64,000 nt of DNA from Dryocola sp032000125 (GCA_032000125.1 DAMALH010000017.1:1-64000); one strand, 5' to 3'. Shown: positions 51,498 through 61,276, numbered from the stretch's first letter. Program-made: numbers and translations. Notes: a model not told the origin generated them from the sequence alone.

Positions 51498-52796
51498 TTA
51501 AGCTTGCTGGTTCATCAGCTCGCTAAAGGAAGTGGCTTTTTCAGAAACTTGTGCTTTCGCCAGCACGGCTTCAACAGCCTGTTCTTCCAGCGCAACGTTG
51601 CGCATGTTGTCCATTAGCTCTTTGTTTTTGCTGTAGAACTCGATAACTTCTTTCGGATCTTCGTAGGCGGAAGCCATTTCTTCGATCAGACCGTTAACGC
51701 GTGCTTCATCAGCCTTCAGCTCGTGGGTACGAATAACTTCACCCAGCAGCAAGCCGACTACGACGCGGCGTTTAGCCTGCTCTTCGAACAGCTCGCGCGG
51801 CAGCTCCAGAGCCTGCTGCTCGTTGCCACCAAAACGCTGTGCAGCCTGGCGACGCAGAACGTCGATTTCGCCGTCGATAAGCGCAGCCGGCACGTCGATG
51901 TTGTTCGCATTAACCAGACCGTCGATTGCCTGAGTCTTGATGCGGTTACGCACCGCGCCTTTCAGCTCGCGATCCATGTTTTTACGCACTTCGGTACGCA
52001 GACCCGCTACAGAACCATCTTCAACGCCGAAACGTTTGATGAACTCTTCGGTAAATTCTGGCAGCTCACGCTCTTCAACTTTCTTCAGAACGATATCGAA
52101 CTTAGCCGCTTTACCCTTCAGGTTTTCAGCGTGGTAATCTTCCGGGAAGGTCACTTCGATGGTGAATTCTTCGCCCGCTTTGTGACCCACAACGCCTTCT
52201 TCGAAGCCCGGGATCATACGACCCTGGCCCATTGCCAGTACGAAGTCAGACGCTTTGCCGCCTTCGAATACTTCGCCGTCTACAGAACCGGTGAAGTCGA
52301 TGGTGACGCGGTCTTCAGCGGTTGCTGCTGCATCAGAGTCTTTCCATGTTGCCTGCTGCTTGCGCAGGGTATCCAGCATGGTATCAACGTCTTCGTCAGT
52401 CACTTCAACAACTGGTTTTTCAACGGCAATGGCTTCCAGACCCTGCAGCTCAACTTCCGGGTACACTTCAAACTCTACGGAGTAGGTGAAGTCTTCGCCC
52501 AGTTTGTATTCGCCCGGCACGTAGTTAGGCGCGCCTGCTGGATTAATTTTTTCTTTGATGATCGCATCAATGAAGTTGCGGCTCATCAGCTCGCCCAGCA
52601 CGTCCTGGCGAACAGAAGCGCCGTAACGCTGAGCGACAACGCTCATCGGTACTTTACCCTTGCGGAAGCCGTCAATACGAACTTTCTTTGCCACGTTGAC
52701 CAGCTCGCTTTTTACAGCGGTTTCGATGCTGTCTGCAGCGATAGTAATCGTGAGACGGCGGCCAAGGCCCTGAGTGGTTTCAACTGAAACTTGCAT
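51498..52796 (-). CDS. tig: Trigger factor
   Basis: Trigger factor binds the ribosome at the exit tunnel and chaperones nascent chains. The 432-residue protein has the ribosome-binding domain with the signature GFRKGKVP, the FKBP-type isomerase domain (about residues 150-245; VTIDFTGSVDGEVFEGGKAS) and the helical C-terminal chaperone domain. It is preceded by a sigma-70 promoter at 52941-52969. Confidence 0.99.
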   Translation of the reverse strand: MQVSVETTQGLGRRLTITIAADSIETAVKSELVNVAKKVRIDGFRKGKVPMSVVAQRYGASVRQDVLGELMSRNFIDAIIKEKINPAGAPNYVPGEYKLGEDFTYSVEFEVYPEVELQGLEAIAVEKPVVEVTDEDVDTMLDTLRKQQATWKDSDAAATAEDRVTIDFTGSVDGEVFEGGKASDFVLAMGQGRMIPGFEEGVVGHKAGEEFTIEVTFPEDYHAENLKGKAAKFDIVLKKVEERELPEFTEEFIKRFGVEDGSVAGLRTEVRKNMDRELKGAVRNRIKTQAIDGLVNANNIDVPAALIDGEIDVLRRQAAQRFGGNEQQALELPRELFEEQAKRRVVVGLLLGEVIRTHELKADEARVNGLIEEMASAYEDPKEVIEFYSKNKELMDNMRNVALEEQAVEAVLAKAQVSEKATSFSELMNQQA

Positions 52797-52940
52797 CTTG
52801 TTACCTCAAAAAATCACAGTGCTCGGTCAACTCTGGAAGCCCTTAATATTGCTTCACAGAACCGGGATGTCCTCTGTATCAGAATCACATTCCCTGTCGT
52901 CAGAATCGTCCCGAAGACATTCCGAAAAATAAGACGCAGC

Positions 52941-52969
52941 ATTATAGCGGCATCGCCAGAGTGAGTCGA
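52941..52969 (-). promoter_or_regulatory. Sigma-70 promoter of tig
   Basis: On the minus strand TCGACT and a perfect TATAAT are separated by 17 bp. The start of transcription would be near 52934. Confidence 0.8.
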
Positions 52970-53061
52970 GAACGGCGACATAACGTCGCTGCGGCCTTTT
53001 TCACACTTTGTTGGAATTTATTGTCTAATCCCTGCAAAAAAGCCGGGTATTCAAGACAAAA

Positions 53062-53085
53062 CAAAACGGCCCGCAGGCCGTTTTG
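53062..53085. terminator. Terminator of bolA
   Basis: CAAAACGGCC (53062-53071) pairs with GGCCGTTTTG (53076-53085) around a CGCA loop, with T-runs on both sides. It follows bolA by about 70 bp. Confidence 0.85.
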
Positions 53086-53154
53086 AGAAACTCGCTTAAC
53101 GCAGAGCAACATAAAGGAAAAGTTCCCTCAGTTGCAAACCTGAAAAGGTGATTT

Positions 53155-53472
53155 TCAGGCGATGGTGCCTGCCCCGCGACATGGCGGTGAGGCAAAAATG
53201 GTATCCTGCAACCCTTCCCACTCTTTAATGGTATAGGTGTGCAGAGCCAGCGCATGTACGGTACTGGCGAGCTCTTCACTCAGGGTACCGTAAATCAAAC
53301 GATGGCGATTCAAAAAGCGTTCGCCGGTAAAACGATCGCTGACTAACACAACCTTAAAGTGACTTTCAGAACCAGCCGGGACATTGTGACGATAGCTTTC
53401 ATCCACGACTTCCAGGAATACGGGTTCGAACGCTGCCCTTAGTTTTGTTTCTATTTGCTCGCGTATCATCAT
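53155..53472 (-). CDS. bolA: BolA, stress-induced morphogene regulator
   Basis: BolA affects cell shape and stationary-phase gene expression and binds monothiol glutaredoxins through [2Fe-2S]. From ATG 53472 it is 105 residues, beginning MMIREQIETKLRAAF. The core VPAGSESHFKVVLVSDRFTG and the C-terminal HALALHTYTIKEWE are diagnostic. GAGGAG lies 7 nt before 53472; the next ATG (53469) is the alternative. Upstream ATGs are disfavoured. Confidence 0.96.
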   Translation of the reverse strand: MMIREQIETKLRAAFEPVFLEVVDESYRHNVPAGSESHFKVVLVSDRFTGERFLNRHRLIYGTLSEELASTVHALALHTYTIKEWEGLQDTIFASPPCRGAGTIA

Positions 53473-53518
53473 GAACTTTCTCCTCAACTGCGCCCGGATG
53501 CCACTCATCCCTTTAAAT

Positions 53519-53526
53519 GTTAGCCG
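53519..53526 (-). promoter_or_regulatory. Possible gearbox -10 of bolA
   Basis: The minus strand reads CGGCTAAC, close to the E. coli gearbox -10 (CGGCTAGTA). It would start transcription about 40 nt before the ATG. The -35 gearbox element CTGCAA was not found at the expected spacing, so this is tentative. Confidence 0.4.
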
Positions 53527-53776
53527 CTTTTAACCATTTTAATAACGTAATTCCAACAATTATTTAGCTTTCGTCCGATTTTCTTTGCCAACCCTCTGTA
53601 GCTTAATACTATTACGGCACTATTCAGCACGAAAAGGGTCTGATAGCTGTATTAGCGCTCATTAAAAGCGCAACGCGATGAAATTCCGTGCGTTAAGCAC
53701 TTCCACTGGGCAACCGCAGTGTTATGATGGCGTGTTTTTTTCTGCCTGCCCCTTTGAGTACATTGAGATAGCGAAC

Positions 53777-54355
53777 ATGTTAAAAAAATTATTCTTCCCG
53801 CTGGTCGCCATTTTTATGCTGGCCAGTTGTGCAACACCCCCGACCACCATTGAAGTATCGCCAACCATCAACCTGCCACAGCAGGATCCAAGTCTGATGG
53901 GGGTAACGGTTAGTATCAACGGTGCCGACCAACGCGCCGATCAGGCGCTGGCGAAAGTCACCCGCGATAACCAACTGGTTACGCTGACCCCGTCCCGCGA
54001 TCTGCGTTTCCTCCTGCAAGAAGTGCTGGAAAAACAGATGACCGCGCGCGGCTATATGATTGGCCCAAGCAGCCCGGTTGCTTTGCAGATAATCGTCAAC
54101 CAGCTGTATGCAGACGTCTCCCAGGGTAACGTGCGCTACAATATTGCCACCAAAGCGGATATCTCGATTATCGCGACCGCGCAGAACGGCAATAAGATGA
54201 CGAAGAGCTATCGTTCCAGCTACAACGTAGAAGGAGCGTTCCAGGCCACCAACAAAAATATTGCCAACGCGGTTAACTCCGTGCTGACCGATACCATTGC
54301 GGAAATGGCCCAGGACACCAGCGTTCACGATTTTATCAAGCAGAACGCGCGTTAA
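53777..54355 (+). CDS. yajG: YajG lipoprotein
   Basis: This 192-residue lipoprotein has a signal ending in MLASC (Cys18). The mature part contains TTIEVSPTINLPQQDPSL and QIIVNQLYADVSQGNVRYN, matching E. coli YajG. Function is unknown. ATG 53777 is chosen because it begins a proper signal peptide; an upstream ATG at 53678 does not. A hairpin (CAGCCCGC, 54368-54375, with GCGGGCTG, 54381-54388) separates it from ampG. Confidence 0.92.
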   Translation: MLKKLFFPLVAIFMLASCATPPTTIEVSPTINLPQQDPSLMGVTVSINGADQRADQALAKVTRDNQLVTLTPSRDLRFLLQEVLEKQMTARGYMIGPSSPVALQIIVNQLYADVSQGNVRYNIATKADISIIATAQNGNKMTKSYRSSYNVEGAFQATNKNIANAVNSVLTDTIAEMAQDTSVHDFIKQNAR

Positions 54356-54404
54356 TTTATCCTCCGACAGCCCGCTTCATGCGGGCTGGCAGTCAGAGTA
54401 AAGC

Positions 54405-55892
54405 ATGACCAATCAGTATTTACGTATCTTTCAGCAGCCGAAATCAGCCATCCTGCTGATTCTCGGTTTTGCCTCAGGGCTTCCTCTCGCATTGACTTCC
54501 GGCACGCTGCAGGCCTGGATGACGGTCGAAAATATCGATCTGAAAACCATCGGCTTCTTCTCGCTTGTCGGCCAGGCCTATGTCTTTAAGTTCCTCTGGT
54601 CGCCGGTGATGGACAGGTACACGCCGCCGTTAATGGGCCGTCGCCGTGGCTGGCTGCTGATTACGCAAATTCTGCTTTTAGTTTCTATTGCCGCCATGGG
54701 CTTTCTGGAACCGGGCACGCAGCTTCGCTGGATGGCGGCGCTGGCGGTGATTATTGCCTTCTGCTCCGCCTCGCAGGACATCGTGTTCGACGCCTGGAAA
54801 ACCGATGTGCTGCCGGCGGAAGAGCGCGGCACGGGGGCGGCTATCAGCGTGCTGGGCTATCGTCTGGCGATGCTGGTGTCAGGCGGGCTGGCGCTCTGGC
54901 TGGCGGATCGTTACCTTGGCTGGCAGGCCACCTACTGGCTGATGGCCGCGCTGTTGCTGCCGTGTATCGTCGCCACCCTGCTCGCGCCGGAACCTACGGA
55001 TACCGTTCCCGTTCCGCGCAGCCTTGAGCAAGCCGTGGTTGCCCCGCTTCGCGACTTTTTCGGGCGCAATAACGCCTGGCTGATTTTACTGCTGATTGTG
55101 ATGTACAAGCTTGGCGACGCTTTTGCCATGAGCCTGACCACAACTTTTCTGATTCGCGGTGTCGGTTTTGATGCCGGCGAAGTCGGCGTGGTGAACAAAA
55201 CGCTGGGCCTGTTCGCCACCATCCTTGGGGCGCTATACGGCGGCGTGCTGATGCAACGTCTGAGCCTGTTTCGCGCCCTGCTCATCTTCGGTATTTTGCA
55301 GGGCATATCCAACGCCGGCTACTGGATGCTCTCCGTCACCGATAAGCATATGTTCAGCATGGCCGCCGCGGTCTTTTTTGAAAATCTTTGCGGCGGGATG
55401 GGGACGGCTGCTTTTGTCGCCCTGCTGATGACGCTGTGTAATAAGTCATTTTCCGCGACGCAGTTCGCCCTGCTCTCGGCATTGTCCGCCGTTGGCCGCG
55501 TTTACGTTGGCCCTATCGCTGGCTGGTTTGTTGAAGCTCACGGCTGGCCGACGTTCTATTTGTTCTCGGTTTTCGCTGCGGTGCCGGGGATTCTTTTGCT
55601 GCTGGTTTGCAAAAGCACGCTGGAATATACCCAGCAAAACGAGCGCTTTATGCCGCGCCGTGAGTTCGCCCCGGCCTATCGTTTAGCGCTGCGTATCCTG
55701 AGCCTGGGCTGCGCGCTGCTTGGCGCCTGGCTGGTGGTTGTGATTGCCAATGCGCTGGGATTGGCCCACTGGACGTTCGGCCTATACCTGCTGGAATGGG
55801 GCGCGCTGCTGGCCGTCGGCGGTATAGTGTTCGGCGGCCTGCTGGACTTTTTGGCGCTGCGCCGTTTGACCTGGCCGCCACAGCCTCTATAA
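54405..55892 (+). CDS. ampG: AmpG muropeptide permease
   Basis: AmpG is the proton-coupled inner-membrane importer of GlcNAc-anhydroMurNAc peptides for peptidoglycan recycling. The 495-residue protein has about 14 helices of the MFS fold, with RRRGWLLITQILLL and AFCSASQDIVFDAWKTDVL as typical motifs. It follows yajG by 49 bp. If an ampC-ampR system exists elsewhere, AmpG would be needed for beta-lactamase induction. Confidence 0.97.
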   Translation: MTNQYLRIFQQPKSAILLILGFASGLPLALTSGTLQAWMTVENIDLKTIGFFSLVGQAYVFKFLWSPVMDRYTPPLMGRRRGWLLITQILLLVSIAAMGFLEPGTQLRWMAALAVIIAFCSASQDIVFDAWKTDVLPAEERGTGAAISVLGYRLAMLVSGGLALWLADRYLGWQATYWLMAALLLPCIVATLLAPEPTDTVPVPRSLEQAVVAPLRDFFGRNNAWLILLLIVMYKLGDAFAMSLTTTFLIRGVGFDAGEVGVVNKTLGLFATILGALYGGVLMQRLSLFRALLIFGILQGISNAGYWMLSVTDKHMFSMAAAVFFENLCGGMGTAAFVALLMTLCNKSFSATQFALLSALSAVGRVYVGPIAGWFVEAHGWPTFYLFSVFAAVPGILLLLVCKSTLEYTQQNERFMPRREFAPAYRLALRILSLGCALLGAWLVVVIANALGLAHWTFGLYLLEWGALLAVGGIVFGGLLDFLALRRLTWPPQPL

Positions 55893-56439
55893 AGCATCCC
55901 CCTGCCCCAGGAATATATTTCCGAAAAAGGGCAGGCGGATTAAAAATAATACAAGCATCTTAAAATCAAGGGGTTAAAAATAAATAGTTAATACCCGTGC
56001 GTTATTTCAGGTGAAATAAACGGCCATCCGGCCGAGCGCCAAAAATTTTATTTAGCGCAGGTAAAACCAGCATTCTTTATTTAAATTGTGCGCTATAAAT
56101 TTAAAGCGGACGTTAAACGATTCAGCCCGGTGCGAAATTATTTATTGTTATAATTGTTCGTTAAATGATGGCAATTTGTTAATTAATTGTTCTCTAAAAT
56201 GATTGGTTATACCAATTTACCCACTCTATTTCCCCGGGTCTGAAAATTCGTTCTAAACTCTGTGCAGCGCAAGCTATCACCCGATTTTACAGTTTGTTGC
56301 ATTTCGTGTGACATTGGCGGCAGAACCCGGCAACACCCCACTGACACTACGCCATTCATGTTTACAGTAATGTAACCTTCCCGTAAAATGCCGGCACACT
56401 TTAAACGACAATAGAGCTCCCTGGAATTGAGGTCGTTAA
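55893..56439. other. Long AT-rich ampG-cyoA intergenic region
   Basis: This 547-bp region is AT-rich, especially 55940-56220. It holds a near-perfect inverted repeat at 56002-56019 (TTATTTCA / TGAAATAA with a GG centre) and, near the end, the cyoA promoter candidate. The region should also bind ArcA, Fnr, Fur or Crp in analogy to E. coli, but I did not assign such sites. No gene is visible. Confidence 0.5.
56361..56389 (+). promoter_or_regulatory. Promoter candidate of cyoABCDE
   Basis: TTTACA (56361-56366) and TAAAAT (56384-56389) are separated by 17 bp. Transcription would start near 56396, giving a 44-nt leader before cyoA. Confidence 0.65.
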
Positions 56440-57387
56440 ATGAGACTCAGGAAATACAATAAAAGTTTGGGAATGTTGTCATTACTCGCAGGAACTGTGT
56501 TACTCAGTGGCTGCGATTCTGCGCTTCTCGATCCAAAAGGACAGATCGGTCTGGAACAACGTTCCTTGATACTGACGGCTCTCGGGCTGATGTTGATCGT
56601 CGTTATTCCAGCTATCGTGATGGCTATCGGCTTTGCCTGGAAGTACCGGGCTTCAAATAAGGATGCCAAATACAGCCCCAACTGGTCGCACTCGAACAAA
56701 GTTGAAGCTGTTGTCTGGACCATCCCTATCCTTATCATCATTTTCCTTGCGGTACTGACCTGGAAAACCACGCACGCGCTTGAGCCCAGCAAACCGCTGA
56801 CGCATGAAGCGAAGCCGGTAACCATCGAAGTTATCGCCATGGACTGGAAATGGTTCTTCATCTATCCGGAGCAGGGTATCGCTACGGTGAATGAAATCGC
56901 CTTCCCGGCCAACACCCCGGTGGAATTCAAAATCACCTCTAACTCGGTGATGAACTCCTTCTTTATTCCGCGTCTGGGCAGCCAAATCTACGCAATGGCA
57001 GGCATGCAGACCGAACTGCACCTGATTGCAGACGAAGCGGGCACCTACGACGGTATTTCGTCTAACTACAGCGGTAAAGGTTTCTCTGGCATGAAGTTCA
57101 AAGCTATTGCCACGCCAGATATGGATACCTTTAACCAGTGGGTCGCTAAAGCGAAACAATCTCCAAACGTCATGAACGATATGACGGCCTACGAGAAGCT
57201 GGCAGCACCTAGCGAATACAACAAAGTCGAATACTTCTCTGCTGTTAAACCGGATTTGTTTAAAGGCGTTATCGACAAATTCATGGGGCACGGGAAGAGC
57301 ATGGACATGACCCAACCGGAAGGTGAGCAAGCCTCTCATGAAGGTATGGAAGGTATGGACATGAGTCACGCGGAAACCTCTCATTAA
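56440..57387 (+). CDS. cyoA: Cytochrome bo3 ubiquinol oxidase subunit II
   Basis: CyoA is a 315-residue lipoprotein subunit of the aerobic terminal oxidase. The signal ends in LLSGC (Cys25). Two helices and a C-terminal cupredoxin domain follow; the CuA ligands of cytochrome c oxidases are absent, as expected for a quinol oxidase. The His/Met-rich tail (GMEGMDMSHAETSH) is typical of this branch. It starts the cyoABCDE operon. Confidence 0.98.
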   Translation: MRLRKYNKSLGMLSLLAGTVLLSGCDSALLDPKGQIGLEQRSLILTALGLMLIVVIPAIVMAIGFAWKYRASNKDAKYSPNWSHSNKVEAVVWTIPILIIIFLAVLTWKTTHALEPSKPLTHEAKPVTIEVIAMDWKWFFIYPEQGIATVNEIAFPANTPVEFKITSNSVMNSFFIPRLGSQIYAMAGMQTELHLIADEAGTYDGISSNYSGKGFSGMKFKAIATPDMDTFNQWVAKAKQSPNVMNDMTAYEKLAAPSEYNKVEYFSAVKPDLFKGVIDKFMGHGKSMDMTQPEGEQASHEGMEGMDMSHAETSH

Positions 57388-57404
57388 GGGGCCGAGGAAT
57401 AAAA

Positions 57405-59396
57405 ATGTTCGGAAAACTTACACTGGATGCAGTCCCATATCATGAACCCATTATCATGGTTACGGTGGCGGCTATTATCGTCGGGGGACTGGCGCTAGTT
57501 GCAGCTATCACTTACTTCGGTAAGTGGGAATATTTATGGAAAGAGTGGATCACCTCGGTTGACCACAAACGCCTTGGCATTATGTACATCATCGTCGCCA
57601 TCGTCATGCTGCTGCGTGGCTTTGCCGATGCCATCATGATGCGTAGCCAGCAGGCGCTGGCTTCCGCAGGGGAAGCAGGCTTCCTGCCGCCGCACCACTA
57701 CGATCAGGTCTTTACCGCCCACGGCGTTATTATGATCTTCTTCGTGGCGATGCCATTTGTTATCGGCCTGATGAACGTTGTCGTGCCGTTGCAGATCGGT
57801 GCGCGTGACGTTGCCTTCCCGTTCCTGAACAACCTGAGCTTCTGGTTCACCGTGGTCGGCGTAGTGCTGGTAAACCTTTCTCTTGGGGTGGGCGAATTTG
57901 CTCAGACCGGTTGGGTTGCCTATCCGCCGCTGTCGGGCATTGAATACAGTCCGGGGGTCGGGGTCGACTACTGGATATGGAGTCTGCAGCTCTCCGGTAT
58001 TGGTACGACGCTTACGGGTATTAACTTCTTCGTTACTATCCTGAATATGCGTACCCCTGGCATGACCATGTTCAAAATGCCGGTGTTTACCTGGGCCTCG
58101 CTGTGCACCAACGTGCTGATTATCGCGGCGTTCCCGATCTTCACCGTAACCGTCGCGCTGTTAACCCTTGACCGCTACCTTGGCACCCATTTCTTTACCA
58201 ACGATATGGGTGGCAACATGATGATGTATATCAACCTCATCTGGGCATGGGGCCACCCGGAAGTGTATATCCTGGTGCTGCCGGTGTTTGGCGTGTTCTC
58301 TGAAGTGGTTGCGACGTTCTCTAAAAAGCGCCTGTTCGGCTACACCTCTCTGGTGTGGGCAACCATCGCTATTACCGTACTGTCGTTTATCGTCTGGCTG
58401 CACCACTTCTTCACCATGGGCAGCGGCGCGAACGTAAACGCCTTCTTCGGTATCGCCACCATGATTATCGCCATCCCAACAGGGGTGAAGATCTTCAACT
58501 GGCTGTTCACCATGTATCAGGGTCGTATCGTATTCAACTCTGCGATGCTGTGGACCATCGGCTTCATCGTCACCTTCTCTATCGGTGGCATGACCGGCGT
58601 ACTGCTGGCCGTACCGGGCGCTGACTTTGTGCTGCACAACAGCCTGTTCCTGATTGCCCACTTCCATAACGTTATTATCGGCGGCGTGGTGTTCGGTTGC
58701 TTCGCAGGCCTGACCTACTGGTGGCCAAAAGCCTTTGGCTTTACCCTGAACGAAACCTGGGGCAAACGCGCCTTCTGGTTCTGGATCATCGGCTTCTTCG
58801 TGGCGTTTATGCCGCTGTACGTGCTGGGCTTCATGGGGATGACCCGTCGTCTGAGCCAGCAGATCGATCCACAGTTCCATACTCTGCTGATGATCGCAGC
58901 AGCAGGTGCGGCGCTGATCGCCTGCGGTATCCTGAGCCAGCTTATCCAGTTCTACGTTTCTATTCGCGACCGCGAGCAGAACCGTGACCTGACCGGTGAC
59001 CCGTGGGGTGGCCGTACGCTGGAGTGGTCTACTTCTTCTCCACCGCCGTTCTACAACTTTGCCCACCTGCCGGCCGTTCACGAGCGTGATGCATTCTGGG
59101 AAATGAAAGAGAAAGGCGAAGCCTACAAGCAGCCGGCCCATTATGAAGAAATTCATATGCCGCGTAATAGCGCAGCGGGCGTTATCATTGCCGCCTTCAG
59201 CGCAGTATTTGGTTTCGCGATGATCTGGCACATCTGGTGGCTGGCGCTTATCGGCTTCGCCGGTATGATCGTCACCTGGATTGCAAAAAGCTTCGACGAA
59301 GATGTGGATTACTACGTTCCGGTTGCGGAAGTCGAAACACTGGAAAACCAGCATTTCGATGAAATTACCAAAGCAGGGCTGAAAAATGTCAACTGA
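57405..59396 (+). CDS. cyoB: Cytochrome bo3 ubiquinol oxidase subunit I
   Basis: CyoB (663 residues) carries haem b, haem o3 and CuB and pumps protons. The 15-helix heme-copper core is intact. WGHPEVYILVLPVFGVFSE supplies a CuB histidine and the cross-linked tyrosine, HHFFTMG the CuB histidine pair, and HFHNVIIGG the haem ligands. It starts 17 bp after cyoA. Confidence 0.99.
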   Translation: MFGKLTLDAVPYHEPIIMVTVAAIIVGGLALVAAITYFGKWEYLWKEWITSVDHKRLGIMYIIVAIVMLLRGFADAIMMRSQQALASAGEAGFLPPHHYDQVFTAHGVIMIFFVAMPFVIGLMNVVVPLQIGARDVAFPFLNNLSFWFTVVGVVLVNLSLGVGEFAQTGWVAYPPLSGIEYSPGVGVDYWIWSLQLSGIGTTLTGINFFVTILNMRTPGMTMFKMPVFTWASLCTNVLIIAAFPIFTVTVALLTLDRYLGTHFFTNDMGGNMMMYINLIWAWGHPEVYILVLPVFGVFSEVVATFSKKRLFGYTSLVWATIAITVLSFIVWLHHFFTMGSGANVNAFFGIATMIIAIPTGVKIFNWLFTMYQGRIVFNSAMLWTIGFIVTFSIGGMTGVLLAVPGADFVLHNSLFLIAHFHNVIIGGVVFGCFAGLTYWWPKAFGFTLNETWGKRAFWFWIIGFFVAFMPLYVLGFMGMTRRLSQQIDPQFHTLLMIAAAGAALIACGILSQLIQFYVSIRDREQNRDLTGDPWGGRTLEWSTSSPPPFYNFAHLPAVHERDAFWEMKEKGEAYKQPAHYEEIHMPRNSAAGVIIAAFSAVFGFAMIWHIWWLALIGFAGMIVTWIAKSFDEDVDYYVPVAEVETLENQHFDEITKAGLKNVN

Positions 59397-60009
59397 TACT
59401 CTGACTCACGCTAACGCCCACGCTCCTCATGTAGCAGAGCATGGGCATCACGATGCGGGAACCAATAAAGTCTTTGGTTTCTGGATCTACCTGATGAGCG
59501 ACTGCATTCTGTTCTGTTGCTTATTTGCTACCTATGCCGTTCTGGTGAACGGCACTGCCGGCGGTCCTGCAGGGAAAGATATTTTCGAACTGCCGTTTGT
59601 GCTGGTTGAAACTGCCCTGCTGTTGTTCAGCTCCATCACCTACGGCATGGCGATCATCGCCATGAACAAAGGCAACAAGAGCCAGGTTATCTCCTGGCTT
59701 GCGCTGACCTTCCTGTTCGGTGCGGGCTTCGTCGGTATGGAACTCTATGAATTCCATCACCTGATTAACGAAGGTTTCGGCCCGGATCGCAGCGGCTTCC
59801 TGTCAGGGTTCTTTGCTCTGGTAGGCACCCACGGTCTGCACGTGACTTCTGGTCTGGTGTGGATGGCGTTTATGATGATTCACGTGGCGCGCCGCGGCCT
59901 GACTAACACTAACCGCGCTCGCCTGATGTGCCTGAGCCTGTTCTGGCACTTCCTGGACGTGGTTTGGATCTGTGTATTCTCAGTCGTTTATCTGATGGGG
60001 GCAATGTAA
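59386..60009 (+). CDS. cyoC: Cytochrome bo3 ubiquinol oxidase subunit III
   Basis: CyoC is a 207-residue five-helix subunit. The N-terminal His-rich segment (THANAHAPHVAEHGHHDAG) and FWIYLMSDCILFCCLFATYA match E. coli CyoC. Its ATG overlaps the cyoB stop by 11 bp. Confidence 0.98.
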   Translation: MSTDTLTHANAHAPHVAEHGHHDAGTNKVFGFWIYLMSDCILFCCLFATYAVLVNGTAGGPAGKDIFELPFVLVETALLLFSSITYGMAIIAMNKGNKSQVISWLALTFLFGAGFVGMELYEFHHLINEGFGPDRSGFLSGFFALVGTHGLHVTSGLVWMAFMMIHVARRGLTNTNRARLMCLSLFWHFLDVVWICVFSVVYLMGAM

Positions 60010-60338
60010 TGAGTCATTCAACTGAACATGGCGGCGCCCACCACGGTAGCGTAAAGACGTACATGACAGGTTTTATCCTGTCTATCATCCTGACGGCGAT
60101 CCCGTTCTGGATGGTAATGGCAGGTACCGCATCCCACTCGACTATTCTCGGTGTGGTGCTGGCTACCGCAGTAGTACAGATTCTGGTGCACCTTGTGTGC
60201 TTCCTGCATCTGAACACCTCGTCGAGTGAGCGTTGGAACCTGGTGGCCTTTGCCTTTACGGTGCTGATTATTGCCATTCTGGTGGTCGGCTCGATCTGGA
60301 TTATGTGGAACCTCAACCAGAACATGATGGTTCACTAA
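60009..60338 (+). CDS. cyoD: Cytochrome bo3 ubiquinol oxidase subunit IV
   Basis: CyoD is a 109-residue, three-helix subunit that aids assembly of the oxidase. It begins MSHSTEHGGAHHGSVKTYMT; ATG 60009 overlaps the cyoC stop by one base (TAATG). Confidence 0.98.
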   Translation: MSHSTEHGGAHHGSVKTYMTGFILSIILTAIPFWMVMAGTASHSTILGVVLATAVVQILVHLVCFLHLNTSSSERWNLVAFAFTVLIIAILVVGSIWIMWNLNQNMMVH

Positions 60339-60349
60339 GAGCGACGTGT

Positions 60350-61237
60350 ATGATTAAGCAATACCTGCAAGTAACGAAACCAGGAATTATTTTCGGTAAT
60401 TTAATTTCTGTCATTGGGGGATTTTTACTGGCCTCGAAGGGCAGTATTGATTATCCCCTGTTTCTCTTCACCCTCGTAGGGGTGTCGCTGGTGGTGGCAT
60501 CAGGTTGTGTTTATAACAACTTTATCGACCGCGATATCGACCGCAAGATGGAGAGAACCAGGAATCGGGTGCTGGTTAAGGGCCTGATTTCGCCGAAAGC
60601 GTCGCTGGTATACGCCACCTTGTTGGGTATTGCTGGTTTCATGCTGCTGTGGTTTGGCGCGAATCCGCTGGCCATGTGGCTCGGCGTGATGGGTTTTGTG
60701 GTTTATGTCGGCGTTTACAGCCTGTACATGAAGCGCAAATCCGTTTACGGCACGCTGATTGGCAGCCTTTCCGGTGCGGCGCCTCCGGTCATTGGCTACT
60801 GCGCCGTGACCAACGAGTTCGACACCGGTGCCCTGATCCTGCTGGCTATCTTTAGCCTGTGGCAGATGCCGCACTCCTATGCGATTGCCATCTTCCGCTT
60901 TAAAGATTACCAGGCCGCCAACATTCCGGTGCTGCCGGTGGTGAAAGGGATCTCGGTCGCGAAGAACCATATCACGCTGTATATCATCGCTTTTGCTGTC
61001 GCAACGCTGATGCTCACCCTGGGCGGTTATGCCGGGTATAAATATCTGGTGGTCGCCGCAGCAGTGAGCGTCTGGTGGTTGGGCATGGCGCTGCGGGGTT
61101 ATAAAGTGGAAGACGATAAGGTCTGGGCGCGCAAACTGTTCGTCTTTTCCATCGTCGCCATTACCTCGCTCTCGGTGATGATGTCCGTCGACTTTATGGT
61201 GCCTGACTCACACAATCTGCTGACTTACGTCTGGTAA
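60350..61237 (+). CDS. cyoE: Haem O synthase (protohaem IX farnesyltransferase)
   Basis: CyoE farnesylates haem B to haem O for the oxidase. The 295-residue UbiA-type membrane enzyme has the Asp-rich motif NNFIDRDIDRKMERT and the second motif DYQAANIPVLPV. ATG 60350 follows GAGCGACGTGT and is 12 bp after cyoD. It closes the operon. Confidence 0.98.
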   Translation: MIKQYLQVTKPGIIFGNLISVIGGFLLASKGSIDYPLFLFTLVGVSLVVASGCVYNNFIDRDIDRKMERTRNRVLVKGLISPKASLVYATLLGIAGFMLLWFGANPLAMWLGVMGFVVYVGVYSLYMKRKSVYGTLIGSLSGAAPPVIGYCAVTNEFDTGALILLAIFSLWQMPHSYAIAIFRFKDYQAANIPVLPVVKGISVAKNHITLYIIAFAVATLMLTLGGYAGYKYLVVAAAVSVWWLGMALRGYKVEDDKVWARKLFVFSIVAITSLSVMMSVDFMVPDSHNLLTYVW

Positions 61238-61251
61238 GCCATGAACCATCT

Positions 61252-61276
61252 AAAAGGGCGCATCAGCGCCCTTTTT
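61252..61276 (+). terminator. Terminator of cyoABCDE
   Basis: AAGGGCGC and GCGCCCTT pair around an ATCA loop, followed by a T-run. It lies 15 bp after the cyoE stop. Confidence 0.93.

Larger units (their letters stand above)
52797..53154. other. bolA-tig intergenic region
   Basis: This 358-bp gap contains the bolA terminator (53062-53085) and the tig promoter (52941-52969), followed by a roughly 138-nt tig leader. I see no gene. Confidence 0.7.

Noticed and set aside
51723..52787. 354-codon open frame on the plus strand opposite tig
   Set aside because: Shadow of tig codon use; Phe/Leu-rich sequence with no family resemblance.
58161..59354. 397-codon open frame on the minus strand opposite cyoB
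   Set aside because: It lies wholly within cyoB, has His/Gln/Asp-rich low-complexity sequence without domains, and no ribosome site.
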